Origin: Pseudomonas fluorescens
Lineage (GTDB): Bacteria > Pseudomonadota > Gammaproteobacteria > Pseudomonadales > Pseudomonadaceae
DNA length: 64,000 bases
Assembly: GCF_019212185.1 (NCBI RefSeq)
Contig: NZ_CP078138.1
Coordinates: 2,276,501-2,340,500 of the forward strand
Direction of reading: 5' to 3'
Each line of letters begins with the position of its first letter. Position 1 is the first letter of the stretch. Of this stretch, positions 26,084 through 35,083 are shown in pieces. The position numbers and the translations under genes were made by a program. The notes below the pieces were generated by a model. That model saw only the letters and a list, made by a program, of their open reading frames with translations. It was not told where the DNA came from and ran no database searches.

Positions 26084-27232
26084 TTAGTAACTCATGACCT
26101 GAGTCGCGGTTTTTGCGACCTTGGCCATGCTGCCAGTGTGTGTGTTGGTCTTCAGGTCAAAGATCTGCAGACCGCCTTCCACGTCGGCGCCGAGCAGCAG
26201 CGGTTTGTCGTCGCCAGTGGCTTGCATGCTCCATACCGGAACCGGCGCTTCCAGGGTGCCGACCTTTTTGTGGGTCTTGAGATCGAACGCCCAGATCAGC
26301 GTGCTCGGGTCTTCCCATTTCATTGGTTCGTGGGCGTCGTGCATCAGCACGTACAGACGATCCAGCTTAGGCGCCACGGCCATCAGCTGCCAGCCGCCCG
26401 GGGCCCAGCCGGCCTTCTTCTCTTCCTCGGACACCAGCGACCAGGACGGCAGAATCTTCGGTGCATCACCGGCGAAATCCACCGGGCGCACAGTGCCGGT
26501 CGTGGTGGTGAAGTAGTAGGTGTCGCCGACGTTGACCGCGCGCTCCACCAGTCTTTCTGCGTTCGGGTCGAAGAACGGCGTGCGGCTGCGGGCGGTTTCC
26601 TGGCCCTGGTCGTTGAGGGTCACCACCTGCAGGCTGCCGTCGCCGCACAGCGAGGCGAAGCGGCGGTTGCCCACCGGGTAGTTGAGCACGCAGCCGGGGA
26701 TCGCGATTTCCGTCGCCACTGCCTTGGCCTGGGTATCGACCACAGTCACCGAGGTCGACGGGGTGAAGTTGTAGACGTAGACGAACTTGTCGTCGCCGCT
26801 GGTCTTCAGCCCGTAGCGCTGGGTCAGCGACTCGGCGCGCTTGTTCGGGATCAGTACTTCCCAGGCTGGCGACAGGGTCGAGCTGTCCCAGGCGGTCAGC
26901 ACGTCGGTGCGCACGCCACGGGTGCCACGGGAATACCAGATGTCGGCGCTGTAGAGGGTCTTCTTGTCATGGCTCAAGGTCGACGGCGCGGCGAAACCGG
27001 TCGGCACCATGCCCAGCACGCGTTTCTGGTCCGGGTCGACCACGGTCACGCGGCCCGCGACGAAGCTTTCGAACTCGACATCGACTACGAACGCGCGGTG
27101 CGCTTCCGGGGGGAATGCCAGCACAGTCTGGCCAATGGTGTCCGGCGGCAGATCAGCGCGGGCACTGTTCAAACCGAGTACAAGCAGGCTCAGGCCTAGC
27201 GCTGACTGTACGGAGATCCTGTTTGTTCGCAT
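26084..27232 (-). CDS. aauB: Aromatic amine dehydrogenase, heavy chain
   Basis: 382 residues with a signal peptide ending near ARA. The rest is a seven-bladed beta-propeller as in MauB/AauB: repeated strands such as VVDVEFESFVAGRVTVVD, LTAWDSSTLSPAWEVLIPNKRAESL and HTGSMAKVAKTATQVMSY at the end. It forms the heterotetramer with the TTQ light chain in the periplasm. It is first in the aauBEDA operon, about 100 bases downstream of a proposed FeaR operator. Confidence 0.9.
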   Translation of the reverse strand: MRTNRISVQSALGLSLLVLGLNSARADLPPDTIGQTVLAFPPEAHRAFVVDVEFESFVAGRVTVVDPDQKRVLGMVPTGFAAPSTLSHDKKTLYSADIWYSRGTRGVRTDVLTAWDSSTLSPAWEVLIPNKRAESLTQRYGLKTSGDDKFVYVYNFTPSTSVTVVDTQAKAVATEIAIPGCVLNYPVGNRRFASLCGDGSLQVVTLNDQGQETARSRTPFFDPNAERLVERAVNVGDTYYFTTTTGTVRPVDFAGDAPKILPSWSLVSEEEKKAGWAPGGWQLMAVAPKLDRLYVLMHDAHEPMKWEDPSTLIWAFDLKTHKKVGTLEAPVPVWSMQATGDDKPLLLGADVEGGLQIFDLKTNTHTGSMAKVAKTATQVMSY

Positions 27233-27335
27233 AAGGGGAACTTCCTGAATTGTTGGTAACGCGGATCGCGGGTGCTTTGGCAGATTTTCACGGTTTGATT
27301 CTAGTCCGCGCCGCCGGCGGGAGAATTGCCCTGCC

Positions 27336-27361
27336 TGCCAAGTGTTTGTGTGTCTGTGCCA
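27336..27361 (-). promoter_or_regulatory. Proposed FeaR operator upstream of aauB
   Basis: TGCCA at 27336-27340 and TGCCA at 27357-27361 on the plus strand, 16 bases apart (start-to-start 21, two helical turns). Seen from aauB the motif reads TGGCA-N16-TGGCA and ends about 104 bases before the start codon. The same spacing and relative orientation occur at three other operons in this window. FeaR binding is inferred. Confidence 0.6.
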
Positions 27362-27399
27362 GTGTCATCAAACCGGCATAAGCGCCTGACAGGACGGGC

Positions 27400-28881
27400 T
27401 CAGCGCGGGGCTGAAAGCGGCAGGGAGAAGCTGAACACCGCGCCGCACGGCTCGAGGTTTTGCGCCCAGATATCGCCCCGATGACGGCCGATGATGTTCT
27501 TGCACAGCGCCAGGCCGATGCCGTTGCCGCTGACCTTGGACGAGAAAAAGCCGTCGAACAGCTTCTCCTGCGCCTGGGCCTGGATGCCTCGGCCACTGTC
27601 TTCGATTCGCACCAATGCCACGCCCTGGTCCTGGCTGGCATGGATACGCAACAGCCGCCGTTCGATTGGCAGGTCGGCCATTTCTTCGATGGCGTTGAAG
27701 GCCAGGTTGAGGATGACCTGGCCGATCAGCACTTTTTCGCAACTGACCCGCAGCGGCGTGGGCGAGGGGACGATTTCCACGCGGACCCGGCTCGGGTCGG
27801 CACGCAGGCTGATGAAGTACTGGGTTTCGCCCAGCAGCTCATTGAGGTCGACCTGCTCCTCGCTCTGCTCCAGCTTGACCACGTAGTCGCGCACGCTCTT
27901 GATGATCACCGAGGCATGCTCGATTTGCCGTACGGCGCTCTGTAAACCCCAGGTGACGCCCTGGTCGGTGGCGGCGCTGGCGCCCAGGCGAATCACCGCA
28001 CCTTCGATAAAGTTGCGGGTCGCGGCCAGTGGCTGACTGAGTTCGTGGGCAATCGCCACCGCCATTTCGCCCATGGCGTTGTAGCGTGCCAGGTATTCGA
28101 GTTTTTGTTCACTGAGGCGCCGTGCTTCTTCGGCCTGCACCTGCTCGGTGACGTCGCGGAACAGCAGCAGGTGGCCGGCCAGGTCGTCCTCGATTTCGAT
28201 ATAGCGGCAGGTCGCGTCATGCCAGCGCCATTCACCGTCGCGCCGTTGCACCCGATAGTGCACGGCGAAGGGGGCGTGTTCCGGCGACACATTGCTCAGT
28301 TGCTGCAGCAGGCGTTGGCGCGAAGTCTCGTCGCACCAGGCGAGGAAGTTTTCGCCCAATAGATGCTGTTCTTCGCCGTGGAGCAAGTGGGCGCCGGAGT
28401 CGCTGATAAAACGGATATCACCCTGCGGCCCGAGCACCGCCACGCCCTCGGCCAGATCCTGCATAAAAGCCTTGAGCCGGCTTTCGAAGCGCTTGAGGTC
28501 GCGCTTGACCTTGTCTTCTTTGGAGATGTCGCGGAATTGCACCATCAGCACATCGCGGCCGTCCAGGTGGACCAGGGTCGCCACCGCCTCGGACAGAATC
28601 TCCACGCCCTGCTTGGAGCGATAGCACCACTCGATGGCACGTTGCCCGGTGCGTGCGGCGCCTTCCAGCCAGCGCAGGCCAACGGAGCGCCGGTACTTCG
28701 GCGCGTCGCGGGTCATGTCCGGGGCTTTCAGCGGGGTCAGTTCTTCCAGAGTAAAGCCCAGCGCCGCCAGGGCCGCAGCGTTGGCCCAGAGGATCTCCTT
28801 GGTGTGCGCGTCATGAAGAATGATGCACAGCGGCATGGCTTCGATCAGCGCATAAAAGTCGTTCGGTTTTGGCAAATACAT
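27400..28881 (-). CDS. PAS-domain sensor histidine kinase (FixL-like)
   Basis: 493 residues from ATG 28881 behind GAAGGG. No membrane helix, so cytoplasmic. Two or three PAS/PAC regions occupy residues 1-260 (for example MPLCIILHDAHTKEILWANAAAL), then HisKA with the phospho-accepting His in AIAHELSQPLAATRNF, the FixL/DctB type, and an HATPase with N box NLAFNAIEEM and G box EDSGRGIQ. The likely partner is the FixJ-like regulator at the far side of the iac block. Signal may be an indole or aromatic amine; that is inference. Confidence 0.88.
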   Translation of the reverse strand: MYLPKPNDFYALIEAMPLCIILHDAHTKEILWANAAALAALGFTLEELTPLKAPDMTRDAPKYRRSVGLRWLEGAARTGQRAIEWCYRSKQGVEILSEAVATLVHLDGRDVLMVQFRDISKEDKVKRDLKRFESRLKAFMQDLAEGVAVLGPQGDIRFISDSGAHLLHGEEQHLLGENFLAWCDETSRQRLLQQLSNVSPEHAPFAVHYRVQRRDGEWRWHDATCRYIEIEDDLAGHLLLFRDVTEQVQAEEARRLSEQKLEYLARYNAMGEMAVAIAHELSQPLAATRNFIEGAVIRLGASAATDQGVTWGLQSAVRQIEHASVIIKSVRDYVVKLEQSEEQVDLNELLGETQYFISLRADPSRVRVEIVPSPTPLRVSCEKVLIGQVILNLAFNAIEEMADLPIERRLLRIHASQDQGVALVRIEDSGRGIQAQAQEKLFDGFFSSKVSGNGIGLALCKNIIGRHRGDIWAQNLEPCGAVFSFSLPLSAPR

Positions 28882-29245
28882 CGCGCAGCCCTTCGCAGCA
28901 GCGGGTTCCGGCCGAGTGTGGCCCAAGTATGGCGTTTTATACCCGCTCGCGCATGGGGATGCGCTCAGAGGTAACCGCTGTCGCACTAGGGGTTTTCTTT
29001 AGGTGGGGGGCTGCACGCACCAATAGTTGGGCGTGGGCGGGGTTTTTACACTGGACCGCAATGCAAGGGTATCCGCACCTGCCGTGACTTTTGACCTGTA
29101 GGAACGAGCCTGCTCGCGATGATCGTCAACGATAACGCGTCCTGTCTGATTGGACGCGCCGTCTGGAGGTTTTTCGCGAGCAGGCTCGCTCCTACAGGGA
29201 ACGGCGCAGAGCCCTCTAACAATAAGCACAACGGAGAATTCGCCC
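28882..29245. other. Regulatory gap upstream of iacA
   Basis: No gene in these 364 bases. They hold a pair of inverted REP palindromes (29096-29197) and must contain the promoters for iacA and, leftward, the histidine kinase. I found no TGCCA-N16-TGCCA motif here, so the iac operon is probably controlled by another regulator than FeaR. Confidence 0.5.
29096..29197. repeat. Inverted pair of REP palindromes (REPIN)
   Basis: CTGTAGGAACGAGCCTGCTC at 29096 and its near reverse complement ending at 29197 are the Pseudomonas REP unit in inverted orientation, about 55 bases apart. They lie just upstream of iacA. Confidence 0.8.
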
Positions 29246-30415
29246 ATGCTGCGCTCAGCTGTCGTCCTACAAGATCCGGTTTCCGATCCGGTCGAGCCGA
29301 TGCTCGACAGTCAGTTGTTTCAGCAGGTGCTGGCCGAGGTGCGTGAGCGTCGTGAAGAGTTCGACGCCCTGTCCCACGTGCCTCGGGACATGATCGAGCG
29401 CTTCAAGCAGGTCGGCATCTACCGTGCTGCCACGCCGAAATGCTTCGGCGGCGACGCCCTGGCGCCGGGCCTGTTCCTGCAGATGATCGAACGCATCTCC
29501 GAAGCCGACGGCTCGGCCGGTTGGGTCGCCAGCTTCGGCAGCGCCGGTGTCTACCTGGCTGCATTGCCCCCGGAAACCCTCGCCGAACTCTACGCCGACA
29601 GCCCGGACCTGGTATTCGCCGGCGGCCTGTTCCCGCTGCAGCCGGCGCAGGTGGTCGAAGGCGGCTGGCAGGTCAACGGCACCTGGAAATTCGCCAGCGG
29701 CTGCAAGGGCGCGGACTTGCTCGGTGTCGGCATTGGCGCCAGCGCCGCCGGTGGCAAGCCTCGCACCGCAGTGTTCCCGGCCAGCCAGGTCGAGATCATC
29801 GAAAACTGGGACGTGGTCGGCCTCAAAGGCACCGGCAGCCATGACCTGCGCGTCAGCGAACAATTCGTCGAAGACCGCTGGACCTTCATTCGTGGCGGCG
29901 CTGCGACCATCGACGAGCCGCTGTTCCGCTACCCCTCGATTGCCTACGCCGCGCAAGTACTGGCCGTGGTCAACCTCGGCCTGGCCCGCGCCGCCCTCGA
30001 CGAAATCAGCCGCATGGCCAACGGCGGCGGCATCACCGGCGCGCCGAAACTGGCTGACCGTGCCTACGTGCGCATCGAAGTCGCCAAGGCCGAAGCCACC
30101 CTCAGCGCCGCACGCTCGTTCTTCTACGGTGCGACCGAACAGGTGTGGAACTCGATTTTGGCCGGCAATCCGGTCACCGCAGAGCAGACCAGCCTGCTGC
30201 GTCTGTCAGCGATTCACGTGTCCCAGGCCGGCGCTGCCGTGGTGCAGAGCGCCTACAGCTTGGCCGGGACCACCGCGATTTACCTGCGCCATCCGCTGCA
30301 ACGCTACCTGCGCGATTCGATGGTGGTGACCCAGCACGCCTTCCTCAGTGAAGGCCTTTACGACGGCGCCGGCTCGGTGTTCCTCGGCGTCCAGCCGTTC
30401 CCGGGCTACATCTGA
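29246..30415 (+). CDS. iacA: Indole-3-acetate oxygenase component, acyl-CoA dehydrogenase-like flavoprotein
   Basis: 389 residues from ATG 29246 behind GGAGAA. The fold is that of acyl-CoA dehydrogenase-type flavin monooxygenases: a helical N-terminus with ADGSAGWVASFGSAGVYLAALP, a beta domain (GTWKFASGCKGADLLGVG, then GLKGTGSHDLRVSEQFV, the ACAD/HsaA signature) and a C-terminal helical bundle. In known iac clusters IacA attacks the indole ring of indole-3-acetate and can turn indole to indigo. Reduced flavin would come from IacG. It is first in the iacABIHCDE(F) operon. Confidence 0.85.
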   Translation: MLRSAVVLQDPVSDPVEPMLDSQLFQQVLAEVRERREEFDALSHVPRDMIERFKQVGIYRAATPKCFGGDALAPGLFLQMIERISEADGSAGWVASFGSAGVYLAALPPETLAELYADSPDLVFAGGLFPLQPAQVVEGGWQVNGTWKFASGCKGADLLGVGIGASAAGGKPRTAVFPASQVEIIENWDVVGLKGTGSHDLRVSEQFVEDRWTFIRGGAATIDEPLFRYPSIAYAAQVLAVVNLGLARAALDEISRMANGGGITGAPKLADRAYVRIEVAKAEATLSAARSFFYGATEQVWNSILAGNPVTAEQTSLLRLSAIHVSQAGAAVVQSAYSLAGTTAIYLRHPLQRYLRDSMVVTQHAFLSEGLYDGAGSVFLGVQPFPGYI

Positions 30416-30444
30416 TTTTTCTCACTCATTCAAGGATCACTGTC

Positions 30445-30816
30445 ATGTCCCAAGCTACCCAGGAACCGTTGCGCGTCGTCTTCTGCATCGGCATCACCCA
30501 GAACTTTTTCGACCTGCCCACCGGCGAAGGCCTGAGCGTCTGGAAAGGCTTCAGCAAAATGATGGGCGACCTCGGCGCGATGCCTGGCATCACCGTGCTC
30601 GGCGCCATGGATGACGACCGCCTGATGGTCGGCCCGTCCACCACCTCGCCCTGGACCGTGTACATCATGGCCGACGTCGACTGCCACCAGACGGTGATCG
30701 ACGCCTGCAACCTGTTCCGCACCACGCCGGTCAACGAATACAGCCTGTGGCGCTACGCCAAGGTCGAAGCGCGCATCGGCCGTCCGCTGACCATCCCTGA
30801 CGCGGCCAAGGTGTAA
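30445..30816 (+). CDS. iacB: IacB-like protein of the indole-3-acetate pathway
   Basis: 123 residues, 29 bases after iacA and 3 bases before the next gene. A small alpha-beta protein with two similar halves reminiscent of Dabb/ferredoxin-like folds (LRVVFCIGITQNFF; PWTVYIMADVDCHQTVIDAC). No signal peptide. Its position and size match IacB, whose exact role is not settled. Confidence 0.78.
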   Translation: MSQATQEPLRVVFCIGITQNFFDLPTGEGLSVWKGFSKMMGDLGAMPGITVLGAMDDDRLMVGPSTTSPWTVYIMADVDCHQTVIDACNLFRTTPVNEYSLWRYAKVEARIGRPLTIPDAAKV

Positions 30817-30819
30817 GCC

Positions 30820-31290
30820 ATGAACGAGGCCTTGCTGCAGCGTCTGGCGACGCTCGAAGGGGAAAGTGCAGTGCGCCGCCTGATGGCGCGCTACATGGAC
30901 CTGTGCGATGTGCCGCGGGCGCCGGTCGAGGCCCGCGACCTGGCACAACTGTTCACCGAGGACGCGATCTGGGAAGGCCTCGGCACCCAGACCGCGCAGA
31001 CCTTCGGCCAGCACCGAGGACGCGAGGCGATCGCGGCGTTTGTTGCGGGTTACCTGCCGCCGTCCGATCACTTCCAGCTGAACCTGCATTACCTCACCAG
31101 CGAGTCGATTGTGGTCGACGGCGAAGGCGCGCAGGGGCAGTGGATCATGCAGCAGATTTCCACCTACGCCGATGGCCGCAACGAGCTGTTCGGCACCCGG
31201 TTGAACATTGATTTTCGCTGCGTCAACGGTGCTTGGCTGATCGCCCATTTCCGCACCCAGCGCCTGTTGAACCTGGAGCTGCGACCATGA
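30820..31290 (+). CDS. iacI: SnoaL/NTF2-like protein of the indole-3-acetate cluster (IacI-like)
   Basis: 156 residues with the NTF2/SnoaL cone-fold pattern: an N-terminal helix with LMARYMDLCDV, LFTEDAIWEG, and closing strands FRCVNGAWLIAHFRTQRL. Such proteins are isomerases, dehydratases or beta-subunit-like partners. It overlaps the amidase start by 4 bases (ATGA). Its place between iacB and iacH fits IacI, but I am less sure of that name. Confidence 0.65.
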   Translation: MNEALLQRLATLEGESAVRRLMARYMDLCDVPRAPVEARDLAQLFTEDAIWEGLGTQTAQTFGQHRGREAIAAFVAGYLPPSDHFQLNLHYLTSESIVVDGEGAQGQWIMQQISTYADGRNELFGTRLNIDFRCVNGAWLIAHFRTQRLLNLELRP

Positions 31291-32408
31291 GTACCTTCAT
31301 CAGCGAATTCCTCCTCGGTGGCAACGGCAAGCGCGTGGCGATAAAGGACTCGATCGACATTGCCGGACACCCGACCCGTTCCGGTAGCCGCGCGTTTGCC
31401 GAGGCTGCCCCGGCGACCAAGAACGCCGAAGTCGTCGACGCGATCCTCGACGCTGGCTGGCAGATTGTCGGCAAGACCAACCTGCACGAACTGGCGTTCG
31501 GCGTCACCGGGATCAACGACTGGACCGGCACCCCGATCAACCCACAAGCCCCTGACCGGGTGCCGGGCGGTTCTTCCAGCGGTTCGGCCGCAGCGGTTGC
31601 CGCAGGCCTGGCGGACATCGCCATTGGCACCGACACCGGTGGTTCGGTGCGCGTGCCGGCGGCGTGCTGCGGGGTTGCCGGTTTGAAGCCGACTTATGGG
31701 CGGGTCAGCCGGGTCGGTGCTCACCCATTGGAATCGAGCCTCGATTGCGTCGGGCCGTTCGCCAGATCCATGGACGATCTGATCGCCGCGATGCAGGTGA
31801 TCTGCCCGGGCTTCAACGTGCAAGGCCTGCCCGGCGATGGCGCCAAAGTCGGTTTTCTCGACGTTGCTTGCGACGCCCATTTGCAAGCCAGCCTCGGCGC
31901 CGCTGCGGACCGTGCCGGATGGCGGCGCAGCCACCTGCAGTTGAGCGAATTCGAAGCGGCATTCGTCGCCGGGCTGACGGTGATCAATTTTGAAAACTGG
32001 GCCGCGTTCGGTCACCTGACCGGCAAAGGCCTGATCGGTGCCGACGTCGAAACCCGTTTGCTGGCGGCCAGCCGTACCTCGCGTCAGGACCTGGCCGAAG
32101 CCGAAGCCGTACGTGCGCGCTTCACCCGGCAAGTGGATGAGGCGCTTGAAGATTTTGCCGTATTGCTCTTGCCAACACTGCCCAGCCTGCCGCCGACCGT
32201 CAGCGACGCCCGCGCCGGCAGCAAGGCTGTAGCCGGCATGACGCCGCTGGTGCGGCCGTTCAATTTGAGCGGTCACCCGGCACTGACGGTGCCGGTGGAA
32301 CTGGACTGCGGCGGGCTGAAAGTCGGCCTGCAGATCGTCGGGCGCAAGGGGCAGGACGAACAGGTCTGCGCCTTCGGTGCGCAACTGCAACAGAGCATGC
32401 TCGGTTAG
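31287..32408 (+). CDS. iacH: Amidase-signature hydrolase of the indole-3-acetate cluster
   Basis: 373 residues, start ATG overlapping the previous stop. The amidase-signature triad is visible: Lys in VAIKDSIDIAGHPT, cis-Ser in GTDTGGSVRVPAACCG, and the nucleophile Ser region PGGSSSGSAAAVAAG just before it. It would cleave an amide bond formed after indole ring opening or oxidation. Shorter than typical amidases (about 450-500), as in IacH. Confidence 0.83.
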   Translation: MSTFISEFLLGGNGKRVAIKDSIDIAGHPTRSGSRAFAEAAPATKNAEVVDAILDAGWQIVGKTNLHELAFGVTGINDWTGTPINPQAPDRVPGGSSSGSAAAVAAGLADIAIGTDTGGSVRVPAACCGVAGLKPTYGRVSRVGAHPLESSLDCVGPFARSMDDLIAAMQVICPGFNVQGLPGDGAKVGFLDVACDAHLQASLGAAADRAGWRRSHLQLSEFEAAFVAGLTVINFENWAAFGHLTGKGLIGADVETRLLAASRTSRQDLAEAEAVRARFTRQVDEALEDFAVLLLPTLPSLPPTVSDARAGSKAVAGMTPLVRPFNLSGHPALTVPVELDCGGLKVGLQIVGRKGQDEQVCAFGAQLQQSMLG

Positions 32409-32456
32409 CCCCCGGGATCAACACTCATCATAAAAACAAGCCATGAGGAGAACCGC

Positions 32457-33740
32457 ATGAGCATTCATGAATACCCGCTGATCGCGACGTCGAGAAGCCC
32501 CGAACAGCTGGTCCAGCACGACCGCGTCGACGTTTCGCTGTACAACGATCCGGCGCTCTTTGAAGCCGAGCTGGAAAAGATTTTCTACCGCACCTGGGTG
32601 TGGGTTGCCCACGAAAGCGAAGTGCGTAACAGCGGCGACTTCAAGACCGCGACCATCGGCCGTCGTCCGGTGATCGTGGTGCGCGATAAAAAGAACAACA
32701 TTAATGTTCTGGAAAACCGCTGCCGTCACCGTGGCGCCACCGTGTGCGAGAAGCACAAGGGCAATGCCACCGGTTTCACCTGCCCGTACCACAGTTGGTC
32801 CTATGGCCTGGACGGCAAGCTGCGCGCGCTGCCGTATCCGGACGGCTATGAAGGCATCCTCGAAAAGTCCGAACTGCCGCTGACCAGCCTGCGCGTCGAA
32901 AGCTACGCCGGCATGATCTTCGCCAGCTACAACGACGAGATCGAGCCGCTGGAAGATTTCCTCGGTGGTGCCAGGCACTGGATGGACCTGTTCATGAAGC
33001 AGGGCGCCGGCTACCCGATCAAGACCCAGGGCGAACACAAGTTCAGCTTCAAGGGCAACTGGAAGATCCAGCTGGAAAACACCACCGACGGTTATCACTT
33101 CCCGATCGTGCACAAGTCGTTCATGTCGTCGGTGGATGAAGAGACCTCGGAAATGCTCTCGTTCATGACCGACGAACAAGCCGTGACCCACTCCCTGGGC
33201 AACGGCCATAGCGTCATGGTGATGGTCCCGGAGCACGTCGACCTCGATCACGACGACGGCACCGAGCAGTTGCAGGAGCGCTTTGCCCACGTCACTGAAG
33301 AGCTGTCGAAAAGCATGCCGGCCGATCAGGTCCGGCGCATCGTGCGCTCCCTGCACGGCGCCGGGTTCAACTTGAACCTGTTCCCCAACGTGGCCATGTC
33401 GATGTCGTTCTTCCGTGTGCTGCGCCCGGTGTCGGTCACCGAAACCGAGATCCGTCACGTTGCCCTGGGCATGGACGGCGGCCCGGAAATCGCCAACCGC
33501 GAACGCATGCGCATCCACGAACACTTCCAGGGCCCGTTCGGTTTCGGCAGCCCTGACGACGCCGAAGCCTGGGACCGCGTGCAGCGCGGCTCGTATGCCG
33601 GCGTCGACGCGCCGATCCTGGTCAACCGTGGCCTGAATCGGGAAATCACCGCTGAGAACGGCGACAAAGTCAGCCACGCCACCGACGAAGGCGGCATGCG
33701 CGGTGCCTACGACATGTGGAAAAGGATGATGAGCCAATGA
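32457..33740 (+). CDS. iacC: Rieske non-haem iron oxygenase, large subunit
   Basis: 427 residues. Rieske 2Fe-2S ligands are in CRHRGATVCEKHKG and TCPYHSW; the mononuclear iron triad is in NTTDGYHFPIVHKS (His-x4-His, with a later Asp). It adds oxygen to an aromatic ring carbon, in this pathway late in conversion towards catechol. GAGGAG precedes the ATG. It overlaps iacD by 4 bases, indicating coupled synthesis of the two subunits. Confidence 0.88.
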   Translation: MSIHEYPLIATSRSPEQLVQHDRVDVSLYNDPALFEAELEKIFYRTWVWVAHESEVRNSGDFKTATIGRRPVIVVRDKKNNINVLENRCRHRGATVCEKHKGNATGFTCPYHSWSYGLDGKLRALPYPDGYEGILEKSELPLTSLRVESYAGMIFASYNDEIEPLEDFLGGARHWMDLFMKQGAGYPIKTQGEHKFSFKGNWKIQLENTTDGYHFPIVHKSFMSSVDEETSEMLSFMTDEQAVTHSLGNGHSVMVMVPEHVDLDHDDGTEQLQERFAHVTEELSKSMPADQVRRIVRSLHGAGFNLNLFPNVAMSMSFFRVLRPVSVTETEIRHVALGMDGGPEIANRERMRIHEHFQGPFGFGSPDDAEAWDRVQRGSYAGVDAPILVNRGLNREITAENGDKVSHATDEGGMRGAYDMWKRMMSQ

Positions 33741-34237
33741 GCAATCACGACACCTTGAACGGTTTCACCGGCCCGCTGGCCCAGGCCATCGAATTCATCT
33801 GGCGCGAAGCCGAGCTGCTCGATCACAAGCACTACGCCGAGTGGGCGACCCTGTGGAGCGACAGCGGTAAATACATCATTCCGATCGACCCCGACACCGA
33901 AGATTTCGAGGCGACCCTCAACTACGCCTACGACGATGCGCGCATGCGTGACTTGCGCATCGAACGCCTGACCGCCGGTTACTCGCCGTCGGCGGTGGAC
34001 GCGGCGAAAACCATCCGCACAGTCTCGCGTTTCCGCCTGGTGGAAGCCGCTGGCGATATCGTCGAAGTCAACTCGGCGCAGGTGCTGTACGCCTACAAAC
34101 GTGGGGTGCACACGCCGTTCGTGGCCGACCTCAACCACCGCATCCGCTTCACCGATGGCGTGCCGTCGCTGGAGCGCAAAGTGGTACGGCTGATCAACTC
34201 CACCGACAGCCTGAGCGCGCTCGGCTTCCTGCTGTGA
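33737..34237 (+). CDS. iacD: Rieske oxygenase small (beta) subunit
   Basis: 166 residues starting at the ATG inside the iacC stop (ATGA). It has the cone-shaped beta-subunit pattern, with IEFIWREAELLDHKHYAEWATLW at the start, YDDARMRDLRIERL in the middle and RKVVRLINSTDSLSALGFLL at the end. No iron site, as expected. It stabilises the alpha subunit trimer. Confidence 0.87.
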   Translation: MSNHDTLNGFTGPLAQAIEFIWREAELLDHKHYAEWATLWSDSGKYIIPIDPDTEDFEATLNYAYDDARMRDLRIERLTAGYSPSAVDAAKTIRTVSRFRLVEAAGDIVEVNSAQVLYAYKRGVHTPFVADLNHRIRFTDGVPSLERKVVRLINSTDSLSALGFLL

Positions 34238-34247
34238 GGACTGCATC

Positions 34248-34988
34248 ATGAGTCGAGTCGCATTGATCACCGGCGCCTCCCGCGGATTGGGTGAGTGCAT
34301 CGCCCGCCGCTTGCACGCAGCGGGTTATCGCGTCGGCCTGGCCGATGTGCGCGTCGATGGCGTGCAGCAACTGGCTGCCGAGCTGGACAGCAGCGGCGCC
34401 ACGGCTGTCGCTATCGAGCTGGATGTGCGCAACAAGGCGGACTTTCAACGTGCCCGCGACCTGCTCAGCGAACGCTGGGGCGGCACCGACATTCTGGTGA
34501 ACAACGCCGGCGTGTCGAAGGTGGCAGCGCTGATGGAGATCACTCCGGAAGAGTTCGACGAGTCGATGGCGATCAACCTGCGCGGCACGTTTGTCGCCTG
34601 CCAGGTGTTTGGCGCGCATTTCGCCGAGCGTGGCTTCGGGCGCATCGTCAACATCGCCTCCCTGGCCGGGCAGAACGGCGGCACCGCCACCGGCGCACAT
34701 TACGCGGCGGCCAAGGGCGGCGTGGCGACCCTGACCAAAGTCTTCGCCCGCGAACTGGCGCCGCAAGGCGTGACCGTCAACAGCATCTCGCCCGGTCCGC
34801 AAGACTTGCCGGTGGTTCGTGAATCGGTAGCGCCGGAGCGCCTGGAACAGATCTTGAAAATGATCCCGACCGGCTCCCTCGGTAATCCCGAGTTCATCGC
34901 CGACAGCGTGCTGCTGCTGATCGCCGATAACGCGACCTCGGTGACGGGCGCGTGCCTGGACGTCAACGGCGGCTTGTTCATGCGCTGA
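34248..34988 (+). CDS. iacE: Short-chain dehydrogenase of the indole-3-acetate pathway
   Basis: 246 residues, classical SDR: TGASRGLG at residues 9-16, NNAGVSK, catalytic Ser in VNIASLAGQNGG and the Tyr-Lys pair in YAAAKGGVATL. It probably oxidises a dihydroxylated indole intermediate using NAD(P). Only 10 bases follow iacD. A REP palindrome separates it from iacF. Confidence 0.87.
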   Translation: MSRVALITGASRGLGECIARRLHAAGYRVGLADVRVDGVQQLAAELDSSGATAVAIELDVRNKADFQRARDLLSERWGGTDILVNNAGVSKVAALMEITPEEFDESMAINLRGTFVACQVFGAHFAERGFGRIVNIASLAGQNGGTATGAHYAAAKGGVATLTKVFARELAPQGVTVNSISPGPQDLPVVRESVAPERLEQILKMIPTGSLGNPEFIADSVLLLIADNATSVTGACLDVNGGLFMR

Positions 34989-35015
34989 TCCCCGTTAACT
35001 CAGGAACACGGCCCT

Positions 35016-35043
35016 TGTGGGAGCGAGCAGGCTCGCTCCCACA
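35016..35043. repeat. REP palindrome between iacE and iacF
   Basis: Perfect 13-base arms TGTGGGAGCGAGC / GCTCGCTCCCACA with a 2-base loop. In an mRNA this would form a stable hairpin and could lower expression or stabilise the upstream segment of the iac message. Confidence 0.85.
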
Positions 35044-35083
35044 GAGGGTCACAGACAAAAAACAAAACGATTCAGGTGACGCA

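Noticed and set aside
32418..33737. Long minus-strand open frame opposite the Rieske oxygenase gene
   Set aside because: Antisense shadow of iacC; no ribosome site or family pattern.
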